The notes: generated by a model not told the origin, from the letters alone. A stretch of DNA of 64,000 nucleotides from Arthrobacter sp. CJ23 (GCF_024741795.1 NZ_CP102950.1:2790001-2854000), one strand, 5' to 3'. Positions 7,389 through 16,258 are shown, counted from the stretch's first letter. Made by a program: numbers and translations.

Positions 7389-7991
7389 ATGAACCACGAA
7401 CCCGCCCCAACGACCCCTGAGGCAGCCGCCAGCCCGGAACGCGAAGCCACCGAAGCGAAATCACCAGCAATCTACGTCGCGTCCCTCGCCGACTATGTCA
7501 ACGGAAAGCTCCATGGCACCTGGATCGACGCCACTATCGGTGCCGGAGCCATCCACCAGAAAATCCAGGCCATGCTCGCAGCCTCCAAAGAACCCGCACC
7601 AGAGGAATGGGCGATCCACGACTACAAAGACTTCGACCCCCTCAGACTGTCTGAGTTCTCCGACATCGATCGGGTGGCCGCCATCGCCGAGCACATCAAG
7701 AAGTACGGGCCAGCGTTTGCATCTTGGCTCGATTTCACGGACTTCGGCCCCGCAGATTGGCACTACTTCACCGAGGCCTACCTCGGCGAGTACGAAGACA
7801 TCGAGGCCTATGTCGAACACGTCATTGATGACCTCGACTACGAGACCGTCCTCGACGAACGGCTACCCGAGTCGCTACGAGGCTACGTGAGGATCAGCAA
7901 AGCCGCCATGGCCCGAGACCTTCAAGCCAACGGAAGTATCTTCACCGTCCGCGCCGGAAATTCCATTCATGTTTTCAACGCCAGAATATAG
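7389..7991 (+). CDS. ardA: Antirestriction protein ArdA
   Basis: 200 residues. Known ArdA proteins are acidic DNA mimics that block type I restriction enzymes during conjugative entry. Recognised by IYVASLADYVNGKLHGTW at about residues 26-43, EEWAIHDYKDF at about 74-84, and a very acidic second half (EAYLGEYEDIEAYVEHVIDD). The first ~24 residues are an Ala/Glu/Pro-rich extension. The frame is open from 7176, but ATG 7389 has a strong AAAGGAGG site. With the upstream orphan methyltransferase it forms an anti-restriction pair. Confidence 0.9.
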   Translation: MNHEPAPTTPEAAASPEREATEAKSPAIYVASLADYVNGKLHGTWIDATIGAGAIHQKIQAMLAASKEPAPEEWAIHDYKDFDPLRLSEFSDIDRVAAIAEHIKKYGPAFASWLDFTDFGPADWHYFTEAYLGEYEDIEAYVEHVIDDLDYETVLDERLPESLRGYVRISKAAMARDLQANGSIFTVRAGNSIHVFNARI

Positions 7992-8044
7992 CCCAGCCTA
8001 CGCTTCGTTGACAGATATGGGCGTTGTGGAATTCGCTTAACTCA

Positions 8045-8073
8045 TTGCATAAATGCAAAGGCCCGCTCATAAT
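8045..8073 (+). promoter_or_regulatory. Promoter of the XRE regulator overlapped by its operator
   Basis: TTGCAT (8045-8050) and CATAAT (8068-8073), spaced 17 bp, form a good -35/-10 pair. The -35 box is the left half of the palindrome TTGCAT AA ATGCAA (8045-8058), also present at 2456-2469 and 2491-2504. A dimer bound there would block RNA polymerase, so autorepression by the XRE protein is the simplest reading. Confidence 0.65.
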
Positions 8074-8087
8074 CCAACTCGGAGAAA

Positions 8088-8474
8088 ATGCAAATGAAAC
8101 ATCAAGAATATTCCGGAATCGGAAATGCCATACGAGCCAGGCGTGACGAGCTTGGCATATCGGCGGCTGAACTCGCGCGACGGGTCGGCGTGTACCCATC
8201 GTCCATCACCCGACTCGAGGCTGGAGAGGTCGGCGGCCGGCTCAACAACATCCGCGACATCGCAGCAGCGCTCAAGATGCCCTTGACGGAGCTCCTAGCC
8301 GAGTCCCACGTCATTGACGAACACGACCTTCCTCAACTCACCCCGTACCTAAGGACCAAATACAAGAACATGCCCGAAGCGGCCGTGAAAGAGATCGAGC
8401 GCCACTTCCAGGAAGTCGCCAAACGCCACGGCATCTCCCCGAACAGCGGCCCATCACTTGGCCAAGACGAATAG
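8088..8474 (+). CDS. XRE-family helix-turn-helix regulator (ImmR-like)
   Basis: 128 residues. An N-terminal HTH_3/XRE domain lies at about residues 10-68 (AIRARRDELGISAAELARRVGVYPSSITRLEAG, quoted in parts of the motif: ISAAELARRVGV and SSITRLEAG). The C-terminal half is helical and likely mediates oligomerisation. ATG 8088 has GGAGA 5 bases upstream; an in-frame ATG six bases later is an alternative. It is followed by a zinc protease of the ImmA/IrrE type, matching the ImmR-ImmA control pair of elements such as ICEBs1: a repressor removed by its protease. It probably binds the shared TTGCAT-N2-ATGCAA sites. Confidence 0.85.
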   Translation: MQMKHQEYSGIGNAIRARRDELGISAAELARRVGVYPSSITRLEAGEVGGRLNNIRDIAAALKMPLTELLAESHVIDEHDLPQLTPYLRTKYKNMPEAAVKEIERHFQEVAKRHGISPNSGPSLGQDE

Positions 8475-8499
8475 CTAACACCTCATGAAAGGAGGACCC

Positions 8500-9144
8500 A
8501 TGACACTACTACCTTCTACCACCATCACCGAGCGGAGCGTCCTGTCGAGCCTCCGCTCACTCATCCCGAACCGCACTGTCACCGAACCGGAAGAAGCACT
8601 GCGAGTTGCCGAGTGGCAAGCCATGAGACTGCTCCAGCTCCACGACATTACCGACGGGCCAATCCCCGTCGAACTGATCGGGGAACTCCCAAAAGTTCGC
8701 ATCGAATACGTCGAACTACCCGTATCTGGAGCGGCCTTCTGGGACGAAAACTCCTGGGTCATCCAACTCAACAGGCACGAAAGCTGGACCCGTCAGCGCT
8801 TCACCCTGGCTCACGAATACAAACACATCATCGACCACAACCATGCTGACCGGCTCTACACCGGAACAACCTGGACTACGCCGCAGGAACAAGCCGAACG
8901 CGCAGCAGACCACTTCGCTGGATGCCTGCTCATACCCAAGCCGCTGCTCAAGAGAGTGTTTTTCGGCGGCATGCAATCCACCCGCGAACTGGCTGAGTAC
9001 TTCAACGTCTCCGAAGCTTCCATCCGGTTCCGCCTCATCGCCACCGGCCTGATCGACCGCCCCCAACGCTGCGCCGGTGCAAGCATGCCACTCAACCGGG
9101 ACTGGCAGCACCAAACGAATCAATCCCGACTATTAGGAGCCTGA
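8500..9144 (+). CDS. ImmA/IrrE-family metallopeptidase
   Basis: 214 residues. The zinc-binding HEYKH (HExxH) is at about residues 107-111 in FTLAHEYKHIIDH, with a second acidic site in EQAERAADHFAGCLLIP. Start ATG 8500 has AAAGGAGG; an in-frame ATG at 8485 contains that site within its own codons and is rejected. Known relatives (ImmA) cleave the XRE repressor encoded beside them to induce excision and transfer. The gene lies 25 bases after the XRE gene and 5 bases before the recombinase, so repressor, protease and recombinase form one module. Confidence 0.85.
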   Translation: MTLLPSTTITERSVLSSLRSLIPNRTVTEPEEALRVAEWQAMRLLQLHDITDGPIPVELIGELPKVRIEYVELPVSGAAFWDENSWVIQLNRHESWTRQRFTLAHEYKHIIDHNHADRLYTGTTWTTPQEQAERAADHFAGCLLIPKPLLKRVFFGGMQSTRELAEYFNVSEASIRFRLIATGLIDRPQRCAGASMPLNRDWQHQTNQSRLLGA

Positions 9145-9149
9145 CCGCA

Positions 9150-10955
9150 ATGAACCAAACAGAAGTGTCCGACCACGTCAGCGTGCAAGAGATGGAACAG
9201 GCTCTTGGACTCGGGAAGTACGCCCAGAGCCGCGCATCCACCCGATCATCCAAGGGGGCTGCAGTATCCTACCTTCGTGTTTCCACCCAGCGGCAGACCG
9301 AGACAGCCACTGACATCGACAAAGATGGAAACAGCATTGCAACTCAACGTGACCTGACCAGGAACTTGGCCAAGGAACTTGGTGTCCCAATTCTCAAGGA
9401 ATTTGTTGATCCAGGAAAATCCGCAAAGTCGATTGAAAACCGACCAGAATTCAAAGAGCTCCTTGAATTCGTGCGCGAAAACCGCGAGATAAAATATGTG
9501 CTGGTCTACATGCGGCACCGAGCCTTCCGCAACAGCCTTGAGGCAACTCTAACTAAGCACATGCTCAAAGGGATGGGCGTCAAAATTCGAAGCGTCAAAG
9601 ATGACTTTGGAGAGGGTCCTGACGCCGAAGCCATGGAGGGGATGACCGACATCTTCAACGAGCTCCAAGTGAAGAAGGGCGGCCACGACATCCGCGATAA
9701 GCTCCTTCACAAAGTACAGCGAGGTGGAACCGTTGGCCGAGCGCGCATTGGCTACCTCAATACTCGCAAGGAAATAGACGGCCACCTCGTCAATACCATT
9801 GATGTGGATCCAATCCGTGGTCCGCTGGTGCGGTGGGGATTCCAGGCCTACGCCACGGGGGAATTCTCGATCATGCAACTCGTCGAGGAACTGGAACTTC
9901 AAGGTCTGACAACCCGGCCAACGAAGCGATGGGCCGAAAAGGCCGTATCGGATAGCCAGCTCGGCGAGATCCTGCGAGACCCGTACTACGCCGGCTTCAT
10001 TCGCTACAAAGGCGAGCTCTACAAGGGGCGGCACGAATCCCTCGTCTCGCCAGATCTCTTCCTCACCGTTCAGTCGGTCCTTGAGATACGGGCTCGACGA
10101 ACTCAACGGGACCGCATATTCAGCCACTACCTTCGAGGGATGCTCGCCTGTCAAAAGTGTCACGACCGTGGATATTCTCGGCGCCTAGTGTATGCCGAGG
10201 CAAAAGGCAACGGCGGTACCTACGAATACTTCCTTTGCACCGGGCGTATGGATATCGGATGCACGCTCGGATCGCTGCCCGTTCAAGACGTTGAGGCCGC
10301 TATCGCTGAACACATGGCTAGCTACTCCCTCTCGACAGAGATAAGCACCGAACTCCGGGCTGCCTTCAAAGTCATTCTTGAAGAATCAGAAGATGCTAGA
10401 AAGGCTCAATCAGCAAGTTACCGCAAGCAGCTCAAGTCCCTTGCTGTACGAGAGGAAAACCTTCTGAATCTTGCCGCTGATGGAGCCTTCGACAGCACTA
10501 GGCTCCGAGCCAAACTCAAAGACCTCGCGTTGGAGCAGGCGGCCATCCAAGACCGGCTGAGTACCACCGACGAGTCTATTGAGCGAGGAGTTGCCACGGG
10601 CCTTCTCTACACAGCCCTACTTGAAAGCCCAGGAGAGTTCTATTGCAATGCACCCGATACCGAGCGCCGACGAATTCTGGACGCCTTCTTTTCCGATATT
10701 CGTATCGGTCGAGAGGACGTATCTGGCGATGCACTGGCAGAAGGCGTTCCACACCCGTCTGCGTCCCTCATTGCTCAGTTCGGAACAGTAGCCCCAGAAC
10801 CAAAAAGTCACCCCCGACAAAAGGCCGGGGATGACTCTCAAGGAGACGATACTGCCACGTCAACTTTGTATTCTATTACCACTGGGTGTCTTGGTTTGCA
10901 CAAGACTATCTTGGTGGGTCCTACCGGGATCGAACCGATGACATCCACGGTGTAA
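9150..10955 (+). CDS. Large serine recombinase (element integrase)
   Basis: 601 residues. Serine resolvase catalytic domain at about residues 38-190 with nucleophile Ser45 in YLRVST. A recombinase domain follows (about 205-300), then a Cys-rich zinc ribbon (CQKC near 332 and C...C near 365-372) and a coiled coil (about 410-475). The usual DRLxR active-site motif reads HRAFR, so the resolvase Asp67 equivalent appears to be His; related actinobacterial integrases carry similar variants. The last codons (PTGIEPMTSTV and stop) are the antisense of tRNA-Val, and the TAA overlaps the anticodon. The frame therefore crosses the attachment site, and the C-terminus would change on excision. Confidence 0.88.
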   Translation: MNQTEVSDHVSVQEMEQALGLGKYAQSRASTRSSKGAAVSYLRVSTQRQTETATDIDKDGNSIATQRDLTRNLAKELGVPILKEFVDPGKSAKSIENRPEFKELLEFVRENREIKYVLVYMRHRAFRNSLEATLTKHMLKGMGVKIRSVKDDFGEGPDAEAMEGMTDIFNELQVKKGGHDIRDKLLHKVQRGGTVGRARIGYLNTRKEIDGHLVNTIDVDPIRGPLVRWGFQAYATGEFSIMQLVEELELQGLTTRPTKRWAEKAVSDSQLGEILRDPYYAGFIRYKGELYKGRHESLVSPDLFLTVQSVLEIRARRTQRDRIFSHYLRGMLACQKCHDRGYSRRLVYAEAKGNGGTYEYFLCTGRMDIGCTLGSLPVQDVEAAIAEHMASYSLSTEISTELRAAFKVILEESEDARKAQSASYRKQLKSLAVREENLLNLAADGAFDSTRLRAKLKDLALEQAAIQDRLSTTDESIERGVATGLLYTALLESPGEFYCNAPDTERRRILDAFFSDIRIGREDVSGDALAEGVPHPSASLIAQFGTVAPEPKSHPRQKAGDDSQGDDTATSTLYSITTGCLGLHKTILVGPTGIEPMTSTV

Positions 10956-10987
10956 ACGTGGCGCTCTACCAGCTGAGCTAAAGACCC
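10912..10987 (-). tRNA. tRNA-Val (anticodon UAC)
   Basis: Cloverleaf on the minus strand: acceptor GGGTCTT/AGGACCC, D-arm AGCTCAGCTGGTAGAGC, anticodon stem CCACG/CGTGG with loop TTTACAC (anticodon TAC), T-arm with GGTTCGATCCC, discriminator A and encoded CCA (10912-10914). The 3' half is overlapped by the end of the recombinase gene, so this gene is the likely attachment site of the element. Confidence 0.95.
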
Positions 10988-11043
10988 AGGATGCTGCCTT
11001 CCGCACCTCAGCGCTTCGACCAACGAACATAGACTCTACCTGA

Positions 11044-12000
11044 TCAAGCGCCGGAAACACCAATCGGCGGCGCGGGCGGCTCCAGATCGGGCAATTCGCG
11101 TGCCAGCCAGGTCAGGGCACCGCTGACGCCGGCCTCAAGTTTGAGGGTGGCGAATTCATCGCCGCGGGTGGTTCCCCTGTTGATGATGACCACCGGCTTG
11201 CCGACCTTGGAGGCGTGGCGCACGAACCTCAGGCCGCTCATGACGGTCAGTGACGAGCCCGCCACCAGCAGGGCCCCGGCCGCGTCCACCATGGAGTAGG
11301 CGCGCTCAACACGATCCTTGGGCACGTTTTCGCCGAAGTACACGAAATCGGGCTTCAGCACTCCGCCGCAGACGGGGCAGACGGCCATGACGAATGAGCT
11401 GATGAGCCCGGGGTCCTCCACGGTGGCATCGGCGTCCGGCGCCATCTCGATAATTCCGCCCGCCAGGGCCGCCTCGAGGTAGCCGGGGTTGATCTCCTCA
11501 AGGATGGAGGCGATGAGCTTGCGAGTGAAGACGTGCCCGTTGTCCATGCAAACCACGTGGTCGAACCTGCCGTGCAGGTCCACCACGTTGACGCTTCCGG
11601 CGTCCTCGTGGAGCCGGTCCACATTTTGCGTGATGAGGCCGCTCAGGAGGCCGCGGCGTTCCAGCTGCGCGACGGCAATGTGCCCGGCGTTGGGATCGGC
11701 GTGCCGGAGGTGGGCCCAGCCGATGTGGTTCCGGGCCCAGTAGCGGCGGCGGTTGGCGGGACTCCCGATGAACTCCTGGTAGGTCATGGGGTTCCGGGGA
11801 GCCGAACCGGGGCCGCGGTAGTCGGGGATCCCCGAGTCCGTGCTCAGGCCGGCGCCGGTGAGCAGCGCGAGGGGCAGCCCGCCCAGGATGGCGCCCGCCT
11901 CCCGGACAGCGTCGAGTTCTTCGAGTCCGAGTGGTTCCGCGGCGGCCGGCGGCCTGCTGGCAAATCCAGTCAGGCCGACCCCCGGCCGCTGCGGCATCAT
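11044..12000 (-). CDS. Sir2-family NAD-dependent protein deacylase
   Basis: 318 residues. Sirtuins remove acyl groups from lysines using NAD+. Visible: the Rossmann motif TGAGLSTDSGIPDYRG at about residues 48-63, TQNVDRLHEDAG at about 123-134, and the catalytic His in DLHGRF near 143. The second zinc pair CPVC is at about 208-211. The expected first CxxC pair is CMDNGH, with only one Cys, so the zinc site is atypical. The gene starts 4 bases after the peroxiredoxin stop, in an operon with it and the DUF3052 gene. Confidence 0.9.
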   Translation of the reverse strand: MMPQRPGVGLTGFASRPPAAAEPLGLEELDAVREAGAILGGLPLALLTGAGLSTDSGIPDYRGPGSAPRNPMTYQEFIGSPANRRRYWARNHIGWAHLRHADPNAGHIAVAQLERRGLLSGLITQNVDRLHEDAGSVNVVDLHGRFDHVVCMDNGHVFTRKLIASILEEINPGYLEAALAGGIIEMAPDADATVEDPGLISSFVMAVCPVCGGVLKPDFVYFGENVPKDRVERAYSMVDAAGALLVAGSSLTVMSGLRFVRHASKVGKPVVIINRGTTRGDEFATLKLEAGVSGALTWLARELPDLEPPAPPIGVSGA

Positions 12001-12004
12001 GGGG

Positions 12005-12505
12005 CTAGTTCTCCCCGAGCCCGGCCAACACCTGGCGGTACTCGGCCAGATCGCGGGCCTGCCCGCGGGGGTTCACCACGACGTACCGGATGATCCCGGC
12101 GGCATCGATGATGAAGGTGCCGCGCAGGGCCATGCCGCTGCCGGCGTCGAACACCCCGTATTTTTCGGCCACGGCCCCATGCGGCCAGAAATCCGCCAGG
12201 AGGTCGAACTCATAGCCTTCCTTGTCCGCGTAGGCGCGGACCGTGAACTTGCTGTCCACGGAGACGGCCAGAACCGTCGCGTTGGCGTCCTGGAAGACGG
12301 CCAGGTTGTCCCGGATCTCGCACAGCTCCCCCGTGCAGATACCGGAAAACGCGAACGGGTAGAAGACCACGACGACGTTGCGTCCCCGCAGGGAGGACAG
12401 GCGGACCGGTTCACCGAACTGGTTGACCAGCTCAAAGTCGGGGGCCTCCTGCCCCGGCTGCGGGACGGCCGCCGTCGCGGCAGCCGCCTGCCGGACTGCA
12501 GTCAC
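12005..12505 (-). CDS. Peroxiredoxin, AhpE-like
   Basis: 166 residues, thioredoxin fold. The peroxidatic Cys lies in FYPFAFSGICTGELC near residue 57, with a second Cys five residues later. Mycobacterial AhpE is the nearest recognised type. It reduces peroxides in the cytoplasm. GTG start at 12505 overlaps the stop of the DUF3052 gene (GTGA). It shares an operon with a sirtuin downstream. Confidence 0.9.
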   Translation of the reverse strand: MTAVRQAAAATAAVPQPGQEAPDFELVNQFGEPVRLSSLRGRNVVVVFYPFAFSGICTGELCEIRDNLAVFQDANATVLAVSVDSKFTVRAYADKEGYEFDLLADFWPHGAVAEKYGVFDAGSGMALRGTFIIDAAGIIRYVVVNPRGQARDLAEYRQVLAGLGEN

Positions 12506-12924
12506 TTGTTCTTCTTCCGCGCCACAAGGCGCGTGGCGCTCCAGTCCTTGGACACCCCTGCGGAGGTGGTGAGGTGCAGGCCTGCCGTGGGTGCGGCGTC
12601 CTGGATGTCTGCCGGGGAAACGTAGTTGTCACGGCCGGACTTGGGGGTTAGGACCCAGACGACCCCGCCTTCCGTCAGCGTGGTCAGCGAATCAACCAGG
12701 GCATCCACAAGGTCGCCGTCGCCGTCACGCCACCAGAAAATAACGGCGTCTACAACTTCGTGGTCGTCTTCATCCAGTAACTCGGAACCCGTGACGTCTT
12801 CAATATCGTCACGCAGGTCCATGTCGACGTCGTCGTCGTAACCGAGTTCCTGGATCAGATCCCCGTCCTTGAAACCCAATCGTTCCGCCACATTTACCGA
12901 TGTCGCGGCGTCGGCCTCGCTCAC
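12502..12924 (-). CDS. DUF3052 family protein
   Basis: 140 residues, very acidic (long runs of Asp/Glu near residues 25-60). The frame is open to 13026, but GTG 12924 has GGAGGAA immediately upstream and gives the usual family length. NVAERLGFKDGDLIQELGYDDD is typical of the family (shown here shortened: LGFKDGDLIQELGYDDD). Function is not established; the family is found next to peroxiredoxin or aceE in actinobacteria. It is divergent from aceE. Confidence 0.9.
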   Translation of the reverse strand: MSEADAATSVNVAERLGFKDGDLIQELGYDDDVDMDLRDDIEDVTGSELLDEDDHEVVDAVIFWWRDGDGDLVDALVDSLTTLTEGGVVWVLTPKSGRDNYVSPADIQDAAPTAGLHLTTSAGVSKDWSATRLVARKKNK

Positions 12925-13335
12925 GTTTCCTCCTCTTGAAGTGACTTCGATTACTACCAGCCAACACCCTTTGGGCGTGTGCTTCAAGCCATTGTCCCTG
13001 CCATGGGCCATATTCCGCACCACCACAGGCTGTTCCCCTGCAAGTCGGGGCCGTGCCCATGGTCACACATCTGGCCCCACTGTGACATACAACGCCCCGG
13101 CCGGCACCGCGGCTACGCATCGCGGCGCCGTCGAAGCTAGAGTGGCCATGAGCGCTTTGGCTGCAGGGCAACAGCCCCAGGAATACTACTGCGCAGCCAT
13201 ACGCTCACCATAAGACCTGCCCGGCGCATCTGACCGGGCTGTTGAAACCGAGATGTCGCACACGACGCGTTCATGCCGGGCAGATACCCTGCCGGACCTG
13301 AGGCGCCGATGGATGCGCCTAAAGAGAGGTTGGAC
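12925..13335. other. Divergent intergenic region before aceE
   Basis: This gap holds the promoters of the DUF3052 operon and aceE. No confident -35/-10 pair was picked. A short hairpin AGGCGC...GCGCCT (13301-13320) sits directly before the aceE ribosome-binding site AAAGAGAGG. No protein-like frame is seen. Confidence 0.5.
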
Positions 13336-16077
13336 GTGGCTGCAGGAGAAGAGACCTCCCATATCCTCAGCGGGTTGACTGCCCAGCTGCCTGATCGTGA
13401 TCCGGAAGAGACCGCGGAGTGGATCGAGTCCCTGGATGCGTTGATCCAGGAGCAGGGCACGGAGCGTGCCCAGTACATCATGCGCAGCCTGCTGCAGCGG
13501 GCCGGTGCCCGTTCGGTGGGCGTGCCGATGGTGACCACCACGGACTACGTGAACACGATCCCGGTGGACCAGGAAGCGCCGTTCCCCGGGAACGAGGAGT
13601 ACGAGCGCCGCTACCGGGCGTACATGCGCTGGAACGCGGCGGTCATGGTGCACCGGGCCCAGCGGGCCGACATCGGCGTGGGCGGGCACATCTCGACCTA
13701 TGCCGGGGCCGCGACCCTGTACGAGGTCGGCTTCAACCACTTCTTCCGCGGCAAGGACCACGCCACGGGCGGGGACCAGGTCTTCTTCCAGGGCCATGCC
13801 TCCCCCGGCATGTACGCCCGGGCGTTCATGGAGGGCCGGCTTTCGGAGGAGGACCTGGACGGCTTCCGGCAGGAGAAGTCCAAGGAAGGCCACGCCCTGT
13901 CCTCCTACCCGCACCCGCGGCTGATGCCCGGGTTCTGGGAGTTCCCCACGGTGTCCATGGGCATCGGCCCGATGAACGCGATCTACCAGGCCCAGTCCAA
14001 CCGCTACCTGGCCGACCGGGGCATCAAGGACACCTCCGGCCAGCAGGTCTGGGCGTTCCTGGGCGACGGCGAGATGGACGAGCCCGAGTCCCGCGGCCTG
14101 CTCCAGCTCGCCGCGAACGAGAACCTGGACAACCTGAACTTCGTCATCAACTGCAACCTCCAGCGCCTGGACGGCCCGGTCCGGGGCAACGGCAAGATCA
14201 TGCAGGAACTGGAGGCGTTCTTCCGCGGCGCGGGCTGGAACGTGATCAAGGTCGTCTGGGGCCGGGAATGGGATGCCCTGCTCGAGAAGGACCAGGACGG
14301 CTCCCTGGTGCAGATCATGAACGAGACCGTGGACGGGGACTACCAGACCTACAAGGCCGAGTCCGGCGGCTTCGTCCGCGAGCACTTCTTCGGCAAGACC
14401 CCGCAGACCAAGGACATGGTCGCGGACCTGTCCGACGAGCAGATCTGGCAGCTCAAGCGCGGCGGCCACGACTACCGCAAGGTCTACGCCGCGTACAAGG
14501 CCGCCACCGAGTTCAAGGGCAAGCCCACCGTCATCCTCGCCAAGACCGTCAAGGGCTACGGCCTCGGACCCCACTTCGAGGGACGCAACGCGACCCACCA
14601 GATGAAGAAGCTCACCATGGAGGACCTCAAGGCCTTCCGTGACCACCTGCGCATCCCCATCACGGACGAGCAGCTGGACGCCGACCTCTACCGGCCGCCG
14701 TACTACCACCCCGGCATGGACGCCCCGGAAATCAAGTACATGATGGAACGCCGCGCCGAGCTGGGCGGTTTCGTCCCGGAACGCCGCAGCAACCACGCCA
14801 CCGTGGCCCTGCCCGAGGAGAAGTCCTACGAGGTCTCCAAGCGCGGTTCGGGCAAGCAGCAGGCCGCCACCACCATGGCCTTCGTGCGCCTGCTCAAGGA
14901 CCTGATGCGGGACAAGAACTTCGGCAAGCGCTTCGTGCCCGTGGTTCCGGATGAGTCGCGGACCTTCGGGATGGACGCGTTCTTCCCCACCGCGAAGATC
15001 TACAACCCCAAGGGACAGAACTACCTCTCCGTGGACCGCGACCTCGTCCTGGCCTACAAGGAATCCCCCCTGGGCCAGCTCATCCACCCCGGCATCAACG
15101 AAGCCGGCGCCGTCGCGGCCTTCACCGCCGCCGGCACCGCCTACGCCACCCACGGCGAACCCCTGGTCCCGATCTACGTGTTCTACTCCATGTTCGGCTT
15201 CCAGCGCACCGGCGACGCCTTCTGGGCCGCCGCGGACCAGATGACCCGCGGCTTCATCATCGGCGCCACCGCAGGACGGACCACCCTCACCGGCGAAGGA
15301 CTCCAGCACGCCGACGGCCACTCCCCCCTGCTCGCCTCCACCAACCCGGCCGTCCTCACCTACGACCCCGCCTACGGCTACGAAATCGGCCACATCATCC
15401 GCGACGGCCTCGAACGCATGTACGGGCCCGCCTCCGGAGACCGGAACCTCATGTACTACCTCACCGTGTACAACGAGCCGATCACCCAGCCCAAGGAGCC
15501 GGAGAACCTGGACCTGGAAGGCGTGCTCAAGGGCATCTACCTGCTGGCCCCGGCCAAGACCGAAGGCCCCCGCGCCCAGCTCCTGGCCTCCGGCGTGTCC
15601 GTGCCCTGGGCCCTGGACGCCCAGGCCATCCTCGCCAACGACTGGGGCGTCTCGGCCGACGTCTGGTCCGTGACCTCCTGGAACGAACTGCGCCGCGACG
15701 GCCTCGCCGCCGAGGAAGAGGCCTTCCTCAACCCCGGCGCCCCGGCCCGGACCCCCTTCGTGGCCCGGCAGCTCGCCGGCGCCACCGGACCCGTCGTGGC
15801 CGTCTCGGACTACATGAAGGCCGTCCCGGACCAGATCCGCCAGTTCCTCCCGAACGAGTTCGCCTCCCTCGGCGCGGACGGCTTCGGCTTCTCCGACACC
15901 CGCCAGGCAGCCCGCCGCTTCTTCAAGAACGACACCCACTCCATCGTCGTGAAGACCCTGCAGCTCCTGGCCCGCCGCGGCGAAGTGGACGCACAGGCAC
16001 CGGCACAGGCCATCGAGAAGTACCGTCTCCTCGATGTCAACGCCGGCACCACCGGCGGCTCGGGCGGCGACGCCTAA
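13336..16077 (+). CDS. aceE: Pyruvate dehydrogenase E1 component, homodimeric type
   Basis: 913 residues, cytoplasmic. It decarboxylates pyruvate with thiamine diphosphate and passes the acetyl group to E2. The thiamine-diphosphate/Mg motif GDGEMDE begins near residue 242 and ends in [14 protein letters not shown]. The transketolase-like central domain and C-terminal domain are complete and the length matches actinobacterial AceE. The frame is open to 13273; GTG 13336 is preferred for its AAAGAGAGG site at 7 bases and the conserved start [14 protein letters not shown] terminator follows, so it is monocistronic. Confidence 0.95.
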   Translation: MAAGEETSHILSGLTAQLPDRDPEETAEWIESLDALIQEQGTERAQYIMRSLLQRAGARSVGVPMVTTTDYVNTIPVDQEAPFPGNEEYERRYRAYMRWNAAVMVHRAQRADIGVGGHISTYAGAATLYEVGFNHFFRGKDHATGGDQVFFQGHASPGMYARAFMEGRLSEEDLDGFRQEKSKEGHALSSYPHPRLMPGFWEFPTVSMGIGPMNAIYQAQSNRYLADRGIKDTSGQQVWAFLGDGEMDEPESRGLLQLAANENLDNLNFVINCNLQRLDGPVRGNGKIMQELEAFFRGAGWNVIKVVWGREWDALLEKDQDGSLVQIMNETVDGDYQTYKAESGGFVREHFFGKTPQTKDMVADLSDEQIWQLKRGGHDYRKVYAAYKAATEFKGKPTVILAKTVKGYGLGPHFEGRNATHQMKKLTMEDLKAFRDHLRIPITDEQLDADLYRPPYYHPGMDAPEIKYMMERRAELGGFVPERRSNHATVALPEEKSYEVSKRGSGKQQAATTMAFVRLLKDLMRDKNFGKRFVPVVPDESRTFGMDAFFPTAKIYNPKGQNYLSVDRDLVLAYKESPLGQLIHPGINEAGAVAAFTAAGTAYATHGEPLVPIYVFYSMFGFQRTGDAFWAAADQMTRGFIIGATAGRTTLTGEGLQHADGHSPLLASTNPAVLTYDPAYGYEIGHIIRDGLERMYGPASGDRNLMYYLTVYNEPITQPKEPENLDLEGVLKGIYLLAPAKTEGPRAQLLASGVSVPWALDAQAILANDWGVSADVWSVTSWNELRRDGLAAEEEAFLNPGAPARTPFVARQLAGATGPVVAVSDYMKAVPDQIRQFLPNEFASLGADGFGFSDTRQAARRFFKNDTHSIVVKTLQLLARRGEVDAQAPAQAIEKYRLLDVNAGTTGGSGGDA

Positions 16078-16111
16078 GCACCAAGGACCCATCGCCCTGG
16101 CGATACTCCAC

Positions 16112-16154
16112 GACGGCGGCCTCCACCACACGGTGGGGGCCGCCGTCGGGCTTT
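16112..16154 (+). terminator. Intrinsic terminator of aceE
   Basis: GACGGCGGCC...GGCCGCCGTC stem extended by CCACC/GGTGG with an ACAC loop, followed by GGGCTTTT. It lies 34 bases after the aceE stop. Confidence 0.85.
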
Positions 16155-16205
16155 TAACTTCCCTGCCGGATGCCCGGCACGGCGGGTGACACACGACAAA
16201 GGAAG

Positions 16206-16222
16206 TTGTAGCCTTCGCACAA
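16206..16222 (+). promoter_or_regulatory. Operator-like motif before fasR
   Basis: TTGTAGCCTTCGCACAA. It matches the motif before fabD (17508-17524, TTGTAGACTTCCTACAA) at 14 of 17 positions. A shared site upstream of a regulator gene and of the operon it is expected to control suggests FasR binding and autoregulation. Its position also argues against the upstream in-frame ATG at 16223. Confidence 0.5.
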
Positions 16223-16258
16223 ATGGAGCTTGCCGGTGATGGGCCGTATGCTCGTTCC

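Larger units (their letters stand above)
1..10914. mobile_element. Right-hand part of an integrative conjugative/mobilizable element in tRNA-Val
   Basis: The stretch ends at the 3' end of tRNA-Val(UAC) and carries a large serine recombinase next to that tRNA. It also has a TraG/HerA-like transfer ATPase, a replication-relaxation protein, ArdA, an orphan methyltransferase, a ribbon-helix-helix protein and an XRE/ImmA-like regulatory pair. Housekeeping genes start immediately beyond the tRNA. No relaxase with a recognisable motif and no repeat of the tRNA 3' end are visible in the window, so the left end must lie outside. That this is a conjugative or mobilizable element is inferred from gene content. 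Confidence is high for mobility and moderate for the exact class. Confidence 0.85.

Noticed and set aside
10800..10830. CCCCG/CGGGG hairpin near the end of the recombinase gene
   Set aside because: Short stem inside the coding frame without a U-run; it is not convincing as a terminator, though it might mark the frame's end in the excised form.
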